A program made the position numbers and the translations under genes. Positions 32,676 through 47,039 of a stretch of DNA of 64,000 nucleotides are shown here, piece by piece (positions within the stretch are counted from its first letter, which is position 1; the number at the start of each line of letters is the position of its first letter). Below the pieces are notes generated by a model, which worked only from the letters and a program-made list of their open reading frames with translations, did no database searches and was not told the DNA's origin. Source of the DNA: Oreohelix idahoensis (lineage: Eukaryota; Mollusca; Gastropoda; Stylommatophora; Oreohelicidae); assembly GCA_024509875.1 (NCBI GenBank), contig JAMPIV010012210.1, forward strand, positions 62,001 to 126,000, written 5' to 3'.

Positions 32676-34836
32676 TGTCACGTAGACAGAAATTTATTTT
32701 GCCATTTTAATGTTTTGTTTTCCTAATCATTTTTATTCTCATTTTCTTTCATTTTCTCCTTCTCAAACCCCACCCGAGGTGTTTACGTTCAGGCTTTCAG
32801 TGGAAATCCCCCACTGGTCAGAAACGGTCAGCGCAGCGGTAATATTACATCAAACGCACCTGGCGCTGGCCTGATATGAAGAATTTCTCTTACGCGTAAA
32901 GTGTTTGAACGAGCGAAAGGGTCCCGGTGTTTGGCCGTCAGAACGCTGCTAGTGATCATAATATTATGCATCCTTGAAACAGGGGGAGATAAACCCGCTG
33001 CTAGCCTTTGTTGTTTGCCCTTAGATGAGCAAAGAGCACACATATTAATTATGATTGTCTCTCTGGGGGAATTTTCGCAAAGTTGTTGCTTCTGAAAACC
33101 TGTGTATTACCCGGTATTACGCATTACGCCAATACATCTGTAGAATCAGGTTAGGCAGGTGTCCGGGGGGAGCGTCCTTTGTAAGCTATAAGATTTGAAA
33201 TTTTACTACGTCAAACACACTCGTAGAAGATTCCTGGCCCGAGATAGACCATTATGGAAATAAGGCAAACATTAACACAGAACTAAATGTTTTTGGCCTA
33301 TTTCTTGGCATTTTCTCGGGTTTCAGGGGGATACCGAATTGCTAGTCTAGTTTCCAGTCAGACGAAGAATGTCACCGTCTCTTCGATCTAGAGGGATTCT
33401 GAGGATATCTAGCCCCACGAGTGTCACAGCCATACCTGGAACAACAACCTTTTGTCAACGCCATTTCCCTCTCACGGGAGTTCAGCTCACGCATTGTGAA
33501 ATGAGCCAACGCAACAATCTGAAACGTCTATGGCAGTAGTAGTTTCCTACTCGCCTATTGGATTACCAGTCAGGGCATTGCGGCTTCCAAAATCTCAAAA
33601 CCGCCCAGCATGCCTATAGCAGAATTCCATATCACCCGCCTTTTTTGTGCCTAAACGGGGCACTCAGCCAAACCACAGTCAACCAGCCAAAACCGGATTT
33701 AAAGCCAATTCTAGCGCCGGATAAGCACGCCTTGGGATCAATTGTCCTCACGTGACTTCGTCCCATGGTTTATTTCTGGGTCTATGTAGAACTTCGCACT
33801 TAGGAGCGGCCAGCAAAGATATACAGCGTCTTCCAGCCCCTCACGCAAATTAGTGTCACCAATGTTTAGTGCCAACAAGGAAAGTTTTTTACAGGCCAAG
33901 TCCATCACCCATGGAGTATATCTTTACGTAAAAAGACACTTTCCGGAGCTATTACATTTGGTCCCACGTAAGCAGACGGACTGACACGCAGCTTATTCAT
34001 TTTGGTAAACCAGAGGTAAATACAGAGTTCCAGCCCCTCGCGCAATTAGGGGTCACCAAAGATAGCGCCTACATTGGATTTACAGGTCAAGTCCATCACC
34101 CATGGAGTATATCTTTACGTAAAGACATTGGAGCTATCCCATTTGGTCCCACGAAAGCGGACGGACATACTGTAGCTCAGTTTGTTTATTTGGTCAGCAG
34201 GAGATAGACAGTCTTCCAGTTCCCATCGCGAAATCAGGGATGCCACCAACAATAGCGACTACAGTGGATTTATACAGGTCAAGTCCATTACCCATGGAGT
34301 ATATCTTTACGTAAAAAAGACACTGTCTGAAGCATTGTACTTGGTCCCACGAAAACCGACAGACTGGCAGACAGTTTATTTATCTCTTTGTGTTCTACAG
34401 GTTTTATGAATGGTGATCTGTGTGTGTGGTTGTTGGTGTATATGATTATCGATGAATATTTGATTATTGATGAAATTTTATGTTGTTGTGATGATATGCA
34501 TTATTTTCATGCTTTTCTTCTTTAATAAATTTTACACATTTATTAATGCGCTGTTCACGACCTTTCCATCCATATTTGTATTTTTAGCTCTTTACTATAA
34601 TCTCTATGTATGATAAGAGAAAAGAGAGAGAGCAGGAGATGCTTAGACAGTAAAGTGAGTTGAGGCTTGGAGAGAGATCATTTTGGTAAATCTTCTTCCA
34701 GGTTGTCTCAAGTCCATCTCCTATTTACACCTTTCTGTGTGTGTAATCTATAACTCTGTCAGTCCACTATCCCTTGTCGGTTTCACTACTATTGTCCAAC
34801 TCGACAAATACTCTACACTCTAACTCAACCACGACA
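32676..34836 (+). repeat. 3' LTR
   Basis: It is collinear with the left LTR at an offset of 2754-2756 bp. Differences seen include a shorter G run at about 33166, an extra taat near 33050, and a two-base shortening of a GA run at about 34672. Confidence 0.95.
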
Positions 34837-35048
34837 CTGACCTCGGCCAATGATATCATAAACTGACTCATGTTTATTCTGCTGCTGCGCGAAACATTGC
34901 GTCACGTTAGATAATACTACTGACCGTTCACGTTACTAAAATTAAATATGATTGGTTCGGCGTTGGTTCTGCGTACCTGGGTCGTGTTTCTAAACCAACC
35001 CCCCCTTGTTTAAACTTGGTAGGTGTTCCTAACGTTGGATAATTTTAC

Positions 35049-35133
35049 TTACTTACTTACTTACTTAGTCGTTCCCCTTCTACCGTGAGGTGTAGAGGTT
35101 TGGAAGAGAGAGCGCCAGACCATTCTATCAGCT
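35049..35133 (-). mobile_element. LINE A 3' tail, 85-bp insertion
   Basis: On the minus strand this is the last coding and UTR bases of LINE A plus its AAGT-repeat tail. It is flanked by the 15-bp duplication GTTGGATAATTTTAC (35034-35048 and 35134-35148). It is an extremely 5'-truncated insertion. Confidence 0.93.
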
Positions 35134-35329
35134 GTTGGATAATTTTACACCGCCTAATAATATAACAACCACCTAATGAAATAAAAACGCAATTATTTAC
35201 ATAGAGAAGAAGAATGGGGCAAATTGAAAATAAAGCCCACAGTAACTCTTCATAAATGAATGCAAATAATACATAAAGACGAAGAATGGGGCCTGTTGAA
35301 AATTAAAATCACAGTAACTTCTCACAGTG

Positions 35330-35840
35330 GCCTTCAGCTGTACAATCTAAGGTGTCCTTGGCCTTCAGTGGGCAATCTAAGGGGTCCTTGGCCTTCATTG
35401 GACAACCTAAGGGCCCATGGACTTCAGTGGACAATCTAAGGGGTCAGGGGCCTTCAGTGGACAATCTAAGGGTCAGGGGCCTTCAGCTGGACAATCTAAA
35501 GGGTCAGGGGCCTTTAGTGGACAATCTAAGGGGTCATGGGCCTTCAGCTGGACAATCTAAGGGGTCAGGGGCCTTCAGTGGACAATCTAAGGGGTCAGGG
35601 GCCTTCAGCTGGACAATCTAAGGGGTCAGGGGCCTTCAGCTGGACAATCTAAGGGGTCAGGGCCTTCAGTGGACAATCTAAGAGGTCCATGGCCATCAGT
35701 GGACAGTCTAAGGGTCCATGGCCATCAGTGGACAATCTAAGGGTCCATGGCCTTCACTGGACAACCTAAGGGTCCATGGCCTTCAGTGGACAATCTAAGG
35801 GTCCATGGCCTTCAGTGGACAATCAAAAAGGGGTCCATGG
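35330..35840. repeat. Minisatellite, about 28-30-bp unit
   Basis: About 17 units of the type ggccttcagtggacaatct plus aaggggtcag or aagggtccat. Seven units recur at 22440-22633 and one diverged unit is at about 27560. Open frames across it (MSLAFSGQSKGS...) are repeat artefacts. Confidence 0.95.
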
Positions 35841-36009
35841 CTGAAGAAAGTTATTTATCTTGTTATTATTAATCCAGCAGCACTTGGGCTCTTGCCCTTC
35901 GGCCCAATGCCATGTAGTGCTATCAGCATGTTTTCTCAAGTTGTTTTGTTGTCATTAGGATCAGGACCAATCATATGTCTGTAAACCTCTCTATTAGTAT
36001 TATCTTAAA

Positions 36010-36431
36010 TGGCTGCTTGTATAAAGTAGGATTGAAGTGGTATCTGATCACTGATGACAAGAATCAGATTAGTGCCACTGGGATAGGAGATAATATCAAT
36101 AAGAAGATGCTGGAGATGGATAAGTCACACATTGAGGAAACTTGATAGCATTACAAGGTAGTTCTTGTCCTGGAATCTCCAAGGTAAGTGAGGTAGAGTG
36201 AAGACCAAACAACACATTGAGGAAACTTGATAGCATTACAAGGTAGTTCTTGTCCAGGAATCTCCAAGGTAATTGAGGTAGAGTGGAGACCAAACAACAC
36301 ATTGAGGAAACTTGATAGCATTACAAGTTAGTTCTTGTCCTGGAATCTCCAAGGTAAGTGAGGTAGAGGGGAGACCAAACAACACATTGAGGAAACTTGA
36401 TAGCATTACAAGGTAGTTCTTGTCCTGGAAT
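36010..36431 (+). repeat. LINE C fragment with an 85-bp segment tandemly repeated
   Basis: 36010-36126 is a decayed LINE C C-terminal region. The next 85 bp (acacattgaggaaacttgat...) correspond to the LINE C THTLRKPVDSITRQSL coding stretch. They are repeated from 36127, 36212, 36297 and 36382, the last copy being partial. Confidence 0.9.
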
Positions 36432-38035
<1,604 letters not shown>

Positions 38036-38205
38036 TAATAAGAACTCGTGACATTTTGGAAATTATCACCTTATTAGATTTAGAGGCACATCAATTAAAA
38101 ATGCGTGTTGGAGTCATTTCCAGTGCTTGTTCATACAGCTGTAGACATAATGAACACAATTTTCACCAACATTATAAACTTTATGAAGATGGTTTATATC
38201 TTAAA

Positions 38206-39680
38206 CATACATGCCACACCTCAGAGATGAAAAACCTGTACAAAAAATTCAAAAACCCTGTACAAAATGTCCAGCAAAACCGGTACAAAAAAAAAGACTG
38301 AAAAATGTATCAAAGGAGTTAATTCATGTAAAAAAATTACAATTACAGCTGCATTATAATTGAGGCATAAAGGACTTTGCCTTTTAAAGGTCTTCACTTA
38401 TTTTAAAACTCAAACAATAAATATCTGAGTTTTTTTACACTGCAAAAATGATGTGATAGTTTCATCATTAAGTCTATTTCTGCGCTTAATTATCACTAAC
38501 AGACCAGGAAATCCTGTGTTTGATAGGACCTTATAAAAGAATTATGAGACACAGTAATTAGGGTTATGGGTTAGAAATCCCAAACCTTAATCTTAGCCCT
38601 AACGACGTTCAAGGATGATATCATCTAAAAAGATGTTCCACTGTTCTCACAACTAATGTTACTACTTCATTATTATTATTATTGCAAAGAAAAATTGAAC
38701 TAAACTATATTATCCTGTTATATGAGATGGAATGGGGAGGTTTCTAGGGAGGTTTAGAATTAGTTCAATAAATATTTGATGTAATTTTTAAAATAATAAA
38801 ATCACATTGTGATATAAATTTTAAAAAAATTTAAAAGCTCATAATTTGCTTCGAAAATATAAACTGGCGCTAACGTAAATTTATTCTCTACCAAACTTCA
38901 AAAATGAAAATAGCCATTTTAGCCTAATTGGCAGTCTTAAATACCCACATGAGTAGTTTCAACCGTCAATAAGACAACCATTGATAGTAATTTATTAATT
39001 AATTATTTAATAAAATAACTCACTGGATGATCGTAATTATGATATATCCACCAAAGAAAAATGAGAATGATTTTAAAGAAAGGAATTAAAAACGAAAAGA
39101 AGTAACTCCAAAAAAACTTTTCGAGGTGCTCTGATCAGATCGAGGTTAAGATACAAATGTGCCTTGCTTTCGTGATTTTTTTTCCCCAGTTTCAAATTTC
39201 TTTTTATATTATAATTAAAATGTACATTTCTTACGCAGATTCTTCAAGTTTTAGTGAAATCAAGTAATACCGGTATGTAGTTTTATGCACTTTTTTGTTG
39301 TTGCCTATAAGCAGCTGTAAATAATAAATTATGCTCAGTGCGACATAATCGTTAAAATAATCTGTAACATGCTGGCTGCCATCAGCATTCACGAAAAGCG
39401 ATGAATGAACGACACACCATGCGGAGTCCTCGCAAATCCCACATCAATTGAAAAATAGGCAGCTTGATTTTAATGGTTGATTTTTTATTCACATGGCCTA
39501 ACATCTCCATGAATCTCACAACGCAAATATCAGCTATGGTGTAGCACAAGATGATCGATTTATATATAGTTAATAGTTAAGCGAAAAAACCTGTACAGAA
39601 ATTATGTACGGGGCATACACATCTGAAAATGCAAACACCTTGTACAGATTATGGGTAAACCATAGCGGGTGGCATGTATG
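38206..39680. mobile_element. Candidate TIR element, 1475 bp
   Basis: The left end CATACATGCCAC and right end GTGGCATGTATG are 12-bp inverted repeats, each followed inward by CTGTACA motifs. No clear target duplication was found and there is no transposase ORF. The interior is AT-rich. At about 38570-38605 it has further TTAGGG-like words in both directions. Confidence 0.6.
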
Positions 39681-40074
39681 CTTATACAATATAAGAATGT
39701 ACATATATATATATTCACTGAATTCACATTGTCAGTGTTATATTTGGCACAAAATTCATTCTCTGTGTTTATGTTGATATGCCTTCCAAGCTATCTGGCA
39801 TGTCAGGTTTCACACCCACATTTAAGAAACACTGCTGTACAGTTAATGGTTGATGCTTTATACTTTGTTGCTGTTCATTTTTTTTTTTTAATTTTGCATT
39901 CTTTGAATTTGTGTATGACCCAAGTTTGTGTCATTTATTAGTTTTTGTTAATTGTGAACATTTATATTAACTAAATTATTTCAGTAGTTTGGTGTATACT
40001 AATAAACTGTATTACTAATGTTGCCACGTGTTTTGAGAATTGATAGCTGCTGTGGACTTGTATGGGATGTTTTA
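39681..40074. other. No recognised feature
   Basis: AT-rich, with poly-T near 39880. Small frames only. Confidence 0.45.
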
Positions 40075-40440
40075 GTTTTATGTCATTCATGTCTTTTTCA
40101 TGTGTTCCTAGGTCTCCCTCTCTCACCTTAGGGATTACAGAACAAGGACTGCCTGATAATGATGTCAAAAGATTTCATCTCAGTGTGTGTCCTATCCATC
40201 TCCAGTGTCATCTTATCTCTTGTTCCACTGGCACTTGTCTGGTTTTTATCAGTTCCACATTAGTAATCTTATACCACTTCAATCCTTCTAATGTACACAA
40301 GTACCCATTTATGAAAGTCTGTAGCTTTTTGGTTGTTGTTTTTGTTGTTCATGTTTCAGAGCCATACAATAAGACTGACTTGATATTTCAATTTGAAGAT
40401 TTTGATTTTTGGGTCCGACTTGATTTCTTTTGAGCTCCAT
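40075..40440 (-). pseudogene. LINE C 3' fragment
   Basis: The complement matches the C-terminal third of LINE C. It spans ksvllygseA-like through gkrgrg-like regions and contains YDKVTNVEL-like and PVEQE-like stretches. It is diverged and 5'-truncated. Confidence 0.75.
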
Positions 40441-40467
40441 ATGTGTATGTTGTTTACTCATCACATT

Positions 40468-40850
40468 TTAGTTAACAAACACTGTACCAGTATGTCTGCA
40501 AAATTTGTGCGGGACAAGATAGATGTGGGGCAGGGGGGCAGAATGAGAGTTCTTAATGGAGGGACGTCCTCGTTTGTCTTCAGACTTCAACATTAATGAC
40601 TCGAATAAGGCTGTAGTCAGCTCAAGGCTCATGACATCTCCAAACAGTCTATGGGGACTGAAGTAGGTTGTTGCCATATGCTACTCCATTGCTGTATGTT
40701 GGGCAGGACTTCAGAAGGTGTTCGGCTGTCATTGGGCTGGTGCCACAGATCTGTTGCACCTATTCTGTACTTGTGGTATAGATGGTATCTCAATCTGTTG
40801 TGTCCAGTGCATGGGCCGAAAAATGGTGAGATATTCTTGCCTAGATAGCT
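40468..40850 (-). pseudogene. RNase-H LINE C-terminal fragment
   Basis: The minus frame contains TGHNRLRYHLYHKYRIGATDL, then a degraded zinc-knuckle region and VLPNIQQW. Near the end, in another frame, is FGDVMSLELTTALF. This is the same type of tail as at 11628-12005. Confidence 0.65.
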
Positions 40851-40899
40851 GATGATATGCATCATATAGGGAAGGAAAATGGATACAATAGCCAGGTAG

Positions 40900-41387
40900 C
40901 ACTGGAAATTGCATCCTTGCAGCATGTAGAATCATACATATATCTTGGCAGCAGTGGAGACAAGACAAAGAGTTGGAGGAACAAATAATTATATCAAAAG
41001 GCCAGTGCTCTCAAAGCAGTGGGCAGGATATGTGGAAGTTATTCCCAATATGCCTCAATAGGCGTGTAAAAGGATACTTTACCTACATTTTTTTTTACTC
41101 TCGTTACTTAACCATGTTGTTTTTGAAGTTTTTTTTTTTTTTGTTGATTACCAATTTTATACGATGGAGTAGCCAACCCTTCCATAATCAACTCCTATGA
41201 CATGCTAGATAGGATGCAGTGTTCTTTTCTTTGCTGCCCTCTCAAGCCCTGGTGATATACATTGAGGAAGCCTGCTGATAGCATCACTAGGCAGTCATTG
41301 TTCTGGAACATACAGGGTTAGAGAGGTAGATGGACACTGAAAAAGACATAGAGAAAGGCAACTGCTCTCTCTCAGGCATGACTTAAA
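40900..41387 (+). repeat. Small LINE C-like fragments
   Basis: gtagaatcatacatatatcttggcag at about 40925 and the cattgaggaagcctgctgatagcat block at about 41260-41340 match LINE C coding stretches. They are too short and diverged to be more than scars. Confidence 0.6.
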
Positions 41388-42176
41388 ATGTCACTTAATA
41401 TGGTTGTGCATAGGGCTGACTCCTGCAACAACTGGAGAGGAATTACTCTCCTCTCAGTTCCCAGTAAAATACTAGGCAGGATAATCATCCAGAGAATTTC
41501 AAAAGCAGTTGACCATAAACTGAGAAAAGAACAAGCAGGTTTTAGAAAGAACAGAAGATGTGCAGATCATATATTCACCCGCAGGAACATTATAGAGCAG
41601 TGCTCAGAATGGCAGAGACAGATATACATTAACTTTTTTAATTTTGAAAACGCTTTTGACAGCATACACAGGGACAGCCTATGGAAAATACTGAGGGCTT
41701 ATGGAATTCCCAGCGGCTTTGCTTCTATTATAAAAAACCTCTATTCTAACTTTACATGCAGTTTTGGATTGAGCAGCTTAACTTTCGAAGTGAAAACAGA
41801 ACGACAGGGATGCCCCTTATCAACAACATTATTTTTGACACGCATAGATTGCGTGATGCACCAGACAACAGAGAACAGTCCACGAGGAATTAGAAGGACA
41901 ACGTTTTCTACACTGGAAGACCTGGAATATGCAGATGACATTGCACTACTCACGCATTCACATCAACACATCCAAGAAAAAACCGATAGACTGAATAAGT
42001 ATAGCCAGCAGGTTGATCTGAACATCAGTCTGAAAAAGATAGAGGTCATGACACTAAATGTGGGCAATACTGAACCAAGACTGAGGGGGACTAAAGATGT
42101 AGCTTCTGTGCAATCTCTGTGCTCCTGCAAAGTTCCAGGCAGCTGGATTGACTCTAACATACGACCTCAGGTTTGA
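41388..42176 (+). pseudogene. LINE D reverse transcriptase fragment
   Basis: 262 codons are open. The frame reads CNNWRGITLLSVPSKIL, EQAGFRKNRRCADHIF, then NFENAFDSIHRDSLW (the first catalytic Asp box, changed from the usual D-x-E-K). QGCPLS and LEYADDIALL (the catalytic YADD box) follow. The endonuclease and the C-terminus are missing. It is related to but distinct from LINE C. Confidence 0.85.
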
Positions 42177-42368
42177 TGACACGAATAAAACCTGTGACAA
42201 GTAAAAATAGGGGCTAATTTCTGTCATCAAGCCCACCTATTTCTAGTATGAAATGAATGGGTGTCTCAGGTGTCTGCATGTAGGATGAATGACAACATGG
42301 CTCAGTATGAGTTAGCAATAGCGAGACAAGACAGGTGTCTACTTGCAAAACATTCTTTCTGATAACTT

Positions 42369-42548
42369 AATACATGGATACATCCAATAATATAAATTCA
42401 ATACATGAATACATCCAATAATATAAATTCAATACATGAATACATCCAATAATATAAATTCAATACCTGAATACATCCAATAATATAAATTCAATACCTG
42501 AATACATCCAATAATATAACTTCAATACCTGAATACATCCAATAATAT
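42369..42548. repeat. 31-bp tandem repeat, 5.8 copies
   Basis: The unit aatacatgaatacatccaat plus aatataaattc starts at 42369, 42400, 42431, 42462, 42493 and 42524 (partial). Confidence 0.95.
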
Positions 42549-42649
42549 GTACACCTAGGTGTGATACAACCATTTCCTTCAACCTATAATATACCAGGCC
42601 CTCTCTGACAAGTGCTATACTAGCTGGTAACATATATCCTAACATTATT

Positions 42650-43497
42650 GTTATGTTCTTATGATAGGAGTATATGAGATGAGGAATATTTGGTTATATT
42701 TCAGGTTGAAGTTATAGGAGACAATAGATTGAAGTTATATGAGACAATAGGTTGAGTCCTATCAAGGACTGTTTTGGTTATATTTCAGTTTGGAGTTATC
42801 AGAGACAATAGACTGAAGTTAGGTGAGACAATAGATTGAGTCATAATAAGGACTGTTTTGGTTATATTTCAGTTTGTTTTATATGAGACAATAGACTGAA
42901 GTTATAGGAGACAATAGATTGAAGTTATATGAGACAAAAGGTTGAGTCCTAACAAGGACTGTTTTGGTTATATTTCAGTTTGGAGTTATCTGAGACAATA
43001 GACTGAAGTTAGGTGAGACAATAGACAAGTGCCAGTGGAACAAGAAATGAGAAGAAGACGATGGCGATGGATAGGACACACACTGAGGAAACCTGTTGAT
43101 AGCATTACAAGGCAGTCCTTGTTCTGGAACCCCCAGGGCAAGAGAGGCAGAGGAAGACCAAGAAGTACATGGAGAAGAGAGTTGGAAACAGAGGTGAAAA
43201 TGATGAGGAGAACATGGAAAGAACTTGAGATGATGGCACGTGACAAGAGGACTTGGCATGTGTTTGTTGAAGGCCTATGCTCCTTTGGGAGTGGAGGGTT
43301 ATGAATGAATGAAGGTGAGACAATAGATTGAGTCCTAACAAGGACTGTTTTGGTTATATTTCAGTTGGTCTGAGATAATAGATTGAAGTTATGTGAGACA
43401 ATAGATTGAGTCCTAACAAGGACTGTTTTGGTTATATTTCAGTTTGTTTTATATGAGACAATAGACTGAAGTTATGGGAGACAATAGATTGAAGTAT
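42650..43497. repeat. Irregular minisatellite, target of two LINE C insertions
   Basis: Words gagacaatagattgaagtta, tcctaacaaggactg and ttttggttatatttcagttt repeat irregularly. A 288-bp and a 1.8-kb LINE C copy are both inserted within it. Confidence 0.88.
43025..43312 (+). mobile_element. LINE C 3' fragment with target duplication
   Basis: The 14-bp AGGTGAGACAATAG lies at 43011-43024 and 43313-43326. It encodes PVEQEMRRRRWRWIGHTLRKP to SFGSGGL, then a short tgaatgaatgaa tail. It is an independent, heavily 5'-truncated insertion. Confidence 0.93.
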
Positions 43498-45309
43498 CAA
43501 AAGAGACAAGAGGAAGTATATTGAGGAGTTGGCAAGAGAGGCAGAAGATGCTGCAGCCAAGGGATATATGAGAGAACTGTATAGCAGCACAAAAAAGCTA
43601 ACAGGGAAATACAAGCAAACAAGTTGCCTCATAAAAGACAAGAATGGGAAACTGCTCAGCAATATTCAGGAGCAAATGAAGAGGTGGACATAATATTTTG
43701 GTGACCTTCTCAATAGACCAGCTCCACAAAATCCCCCGGACATCCAGCCAGCAGAAGAAGAGCTACAAATTAACTGTGAAAGACCAACGAAGGAAGAAAT
43801 AAAGAAAGCCATAAAGCTTCTAAGAGATGGAAAAGCGTCTCGACCTGATGGCATTCCAGCAGAGGCCATAAAAGCAGATATAGACACGGCTACAGAGATG
43901 TTATATAAATTACTTGGTAAAGTCTGGGAAAAGGAAGAGATACCAGCAGAATGGAAGGAAGGATATCTAGTTAAGTTGCCTAAGAAGGGAAATTTACAAG
44001 AGTGCTCAAATTATAGAGGAATAATGTTACTATCAGTGCCAGGAAAAGTATTAAACAGGATTATTCTTGAGAGATTAAAAGAGTCCATAGACAAGAAACT
44101 GAGAGATGAACAAGCAGGTTTTCGACAAAACAGATCATGTACAGACCAGATTGCCACTTTGAGAATAATAGTTGAACAAAGTCTGGAATGGAATTCACCA
44201 CTATACATCGGATTTGTGGACTACGAAAAGGCATTTGATAGTGTAGACAGAGAATCACTTTGGAAATTGATGAGGCATTATGGAGTTCCCCTGAAGATCA
44301 TTAATTTAATAAAGAAAACATATGAAGACATGACATGCAGAGTTCTTCACGAAGGACAGCTTACAGAACCGTTTGGGATAAGAACAGGAGTGCGACAGGG
44401 ATGCCTCTTGTCTCCATTTCTTTTCTTAATAGCAATAGCCTGGGTTATGAGATCATCGACAACACACAACAGAAATGGAATCCAGTGGACACTGACTAAG
44501 CAGTTGGATGATCTGGATTTTGTTGATGACTTGGCTCTTCTGTCCCAGAACCGTAATCAGATGCAGGACAAATTGAAAACACTGGATGAGAGGTCACAGC
44601 AATTGGGTCTGAAAATACACAGAGAAAAGACAAAAATAATGAGAATAAATGCAGTTAATGATAACAGGGTTGAACTTGAAGAAACACCAATACAAGATGT
44701 AGAATCGTACACATATCTTGGCAGTAATATAGATAAAGTTGGAGGTACAGACAGCGATATCAAAATAAGAATACAAAAGGCAAGAGGAGCTTTCATTGCA
44801 TTGGGAAATATATGGAGATCAAGAGAAATCGGATCCAGCACGAAAATAAGAATCTTCAACTCAAATGTGAAGTCAGTCCTATTGTATGGCTCTGAGGCAT
44901 GAAGAACAACAAAGACAACAACCAAAAAGCTAGACTTTCATAAATGGGTGCTTGCGTAGAATAGAGGGATTAAAATGGTATGACAAGGTTACCAACGTGG
45001 AACTGATGACAAGAACTAGACAAGTGCCAGTGGAACAAGAGATGAGAAGAAGACGATGGCGATGGATAGGACACACACTGAGGAAACCTGTTGATAGCAT
45101 TACAAGGCAGTCCTTGTTCTGGAACCCCCAGGGCAAGAGAGGCAGAGGTAGACCAAGAAGCACATGGAGAAGAGAGCTGGAAACAGAGGTGAAGATGATG
45201 AAGAGAACGTGGAAAGAACTTGAGATGATGGCACGTGACAGGAGGACTTGGCATGTGTTTGTTGAAGGCCTATGCTCCTTTGGGAGTAGAGGGTTATGAA
45301 TGATGAATG
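43498..45309 (+). mobile_element. LINE C, 5'-truncated copy with target duplication
   Basis: The 12-bp AGATTGAAGTAT flanks it at 43486-43497 and 45310-45321. The element is 1812 bp, contains the RT and C-terminus, and has a tail of ATGA-type repeats. The endonuclease is lost through 5' truncation, as is common in target-primed reverse transcription. Confidence 0.95.
43500..45297 (+). pseudogene. LINE C reverse transcriptase
   Basis: The frame reads PDGIPAEAIK, NYRGIMLLSVPGKVL, DEQAGFRQNRSCTDQ, GFVDYEKAFDSVDRESLW, GVRQGCLLSPFLF, then FVDDLALLSQN. The catalytic box is thus VDD, where the 10.5-kb copy has ADD. YTYLGSNID and LLYGSEA follow. A stop at about 43690 (TAA), TGA at 44900-44902 in place of Trp, and a two-base deletion at about 44931 inactivate it. 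The C-terminal part, from about 44952, has RRRWRWIGHTLRKP and GKRGRGRPRSTWRRELE. Confidence 0.92.
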
Positions 45310-45321
45310 AGATTGAAGTAT

Positions 45322-46008
45322 GAGTCCTATTAGTCGTCGTCTTCATCAATCATATCAGGAAATACAATCATTTTACCTAATTCCCAAGATACAATCAGTA
45401 ACCTGATACGTTCATATTGAAACAATTTATATTAAATATATACAGGTGTATCTGCTGTAGGCCTATTTTCCTCCTAGTTTATAGTAAAATATATTTACCA
45501 TCCAAGATTTAAACAGGCCAGTTTTTGACTCGACTAGTGAAGCAGGCTGCCAGGTCAATGCACGCAGGTAAGCAATAAATCAAGGTTGACAGCCTCTCTT
45601 CTTCAGACGGTCGTCTCTGGCTTTGTGTTGGTGTTGCGAGTTTTTGCACAAAATCTCGCCCGAATATATAGGCAGGTGAGGTAACTTCTACTGCTTAAGG
45701 AAAGCGTTTGGTTGGTTCCTGGCGTGGCAAGCTGATTGGTTGTCTGCAGTTTAGTACCATCAGCCGTACCGTCGTTTGTACCATCCTTGACCATGACGAG
45801 TTTTGAAAAAAACAGGGCTTATGCCTAATTTTATTCTTTTTTTTTTCCGCCATATTGCGTGACAAGATGGCCCCAACCGAGTTCCGAATAACAGGGCTTA
45901 TGGCTAAATTTATTTCTGTCTGAGAGACTGGTGAACGTTGCTCGTTGATTGGCTGGATCTCGACATAGGGATTTAACTAAGAAGTGGGTTTACACACACT
46001 CGTTTCAC

Positions 46009-46011
<3 letters not shown>
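45322..46011. other. Unassigned
   Basis: A partial direct repeat aacagggcttatg...ctaattttatt occurs at about 45810 and 45890. No ORF is supported. Confidence 0.45.
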
Positions 46012-46860
<849 letters not shown>

Positions 46861-47039
46861 ATATATGACATAGCCCCATCCTTTCCTAGCTGTAAATACA
46901 TTTAATTAGGATTAACTAAGACTCCTGTGAACAAATTCCCAGTATAGATCAAGATAAATTATGAAAATGATCATGTACAACTGTTCAAAATCATTTCTTT
47001 ACATGTCCATCATACTGCAAAAACATTCTTTTTTTTTTC

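Larger units (their letters stand above)
29922..34836 (+). mobile_element. Non-autonomous LTR retrotransposon (LARD-like), structurally complete
   Basis: Two LTRs of about 2.16 kb, both starting TGTCACGTAG and ending CCACGACA, enclose 593 bp. The 5-bp target duplication CTGAC is at 29917-29921 and 34837-34841. A primer-binding site follows the left LTR and a polypurine tract precedes the right one. There is no gag or pol. Replication would need proteins from another element. Visible LTR differences are a few small indels, so the insertion is young. Confidence 0.95.

Noticed and set aside
30802..34409. Pairs of identical small ORFs (65, 71-82 and 75 residues) as a duplicated gene family
   Set aside because: They are the two LTR copies of one retroelement and have no motifs.
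35330..35840. Regular repeats as CRISPR
   Set aside because: Units abut without unique spacers and vary in sequence. This is a minisatellite.
43029..45349. Antisense ORFs such as 44930-45349
   Set aside because: Shadows of the LINE C coding strand; they follow its codon pattern and have no domain.
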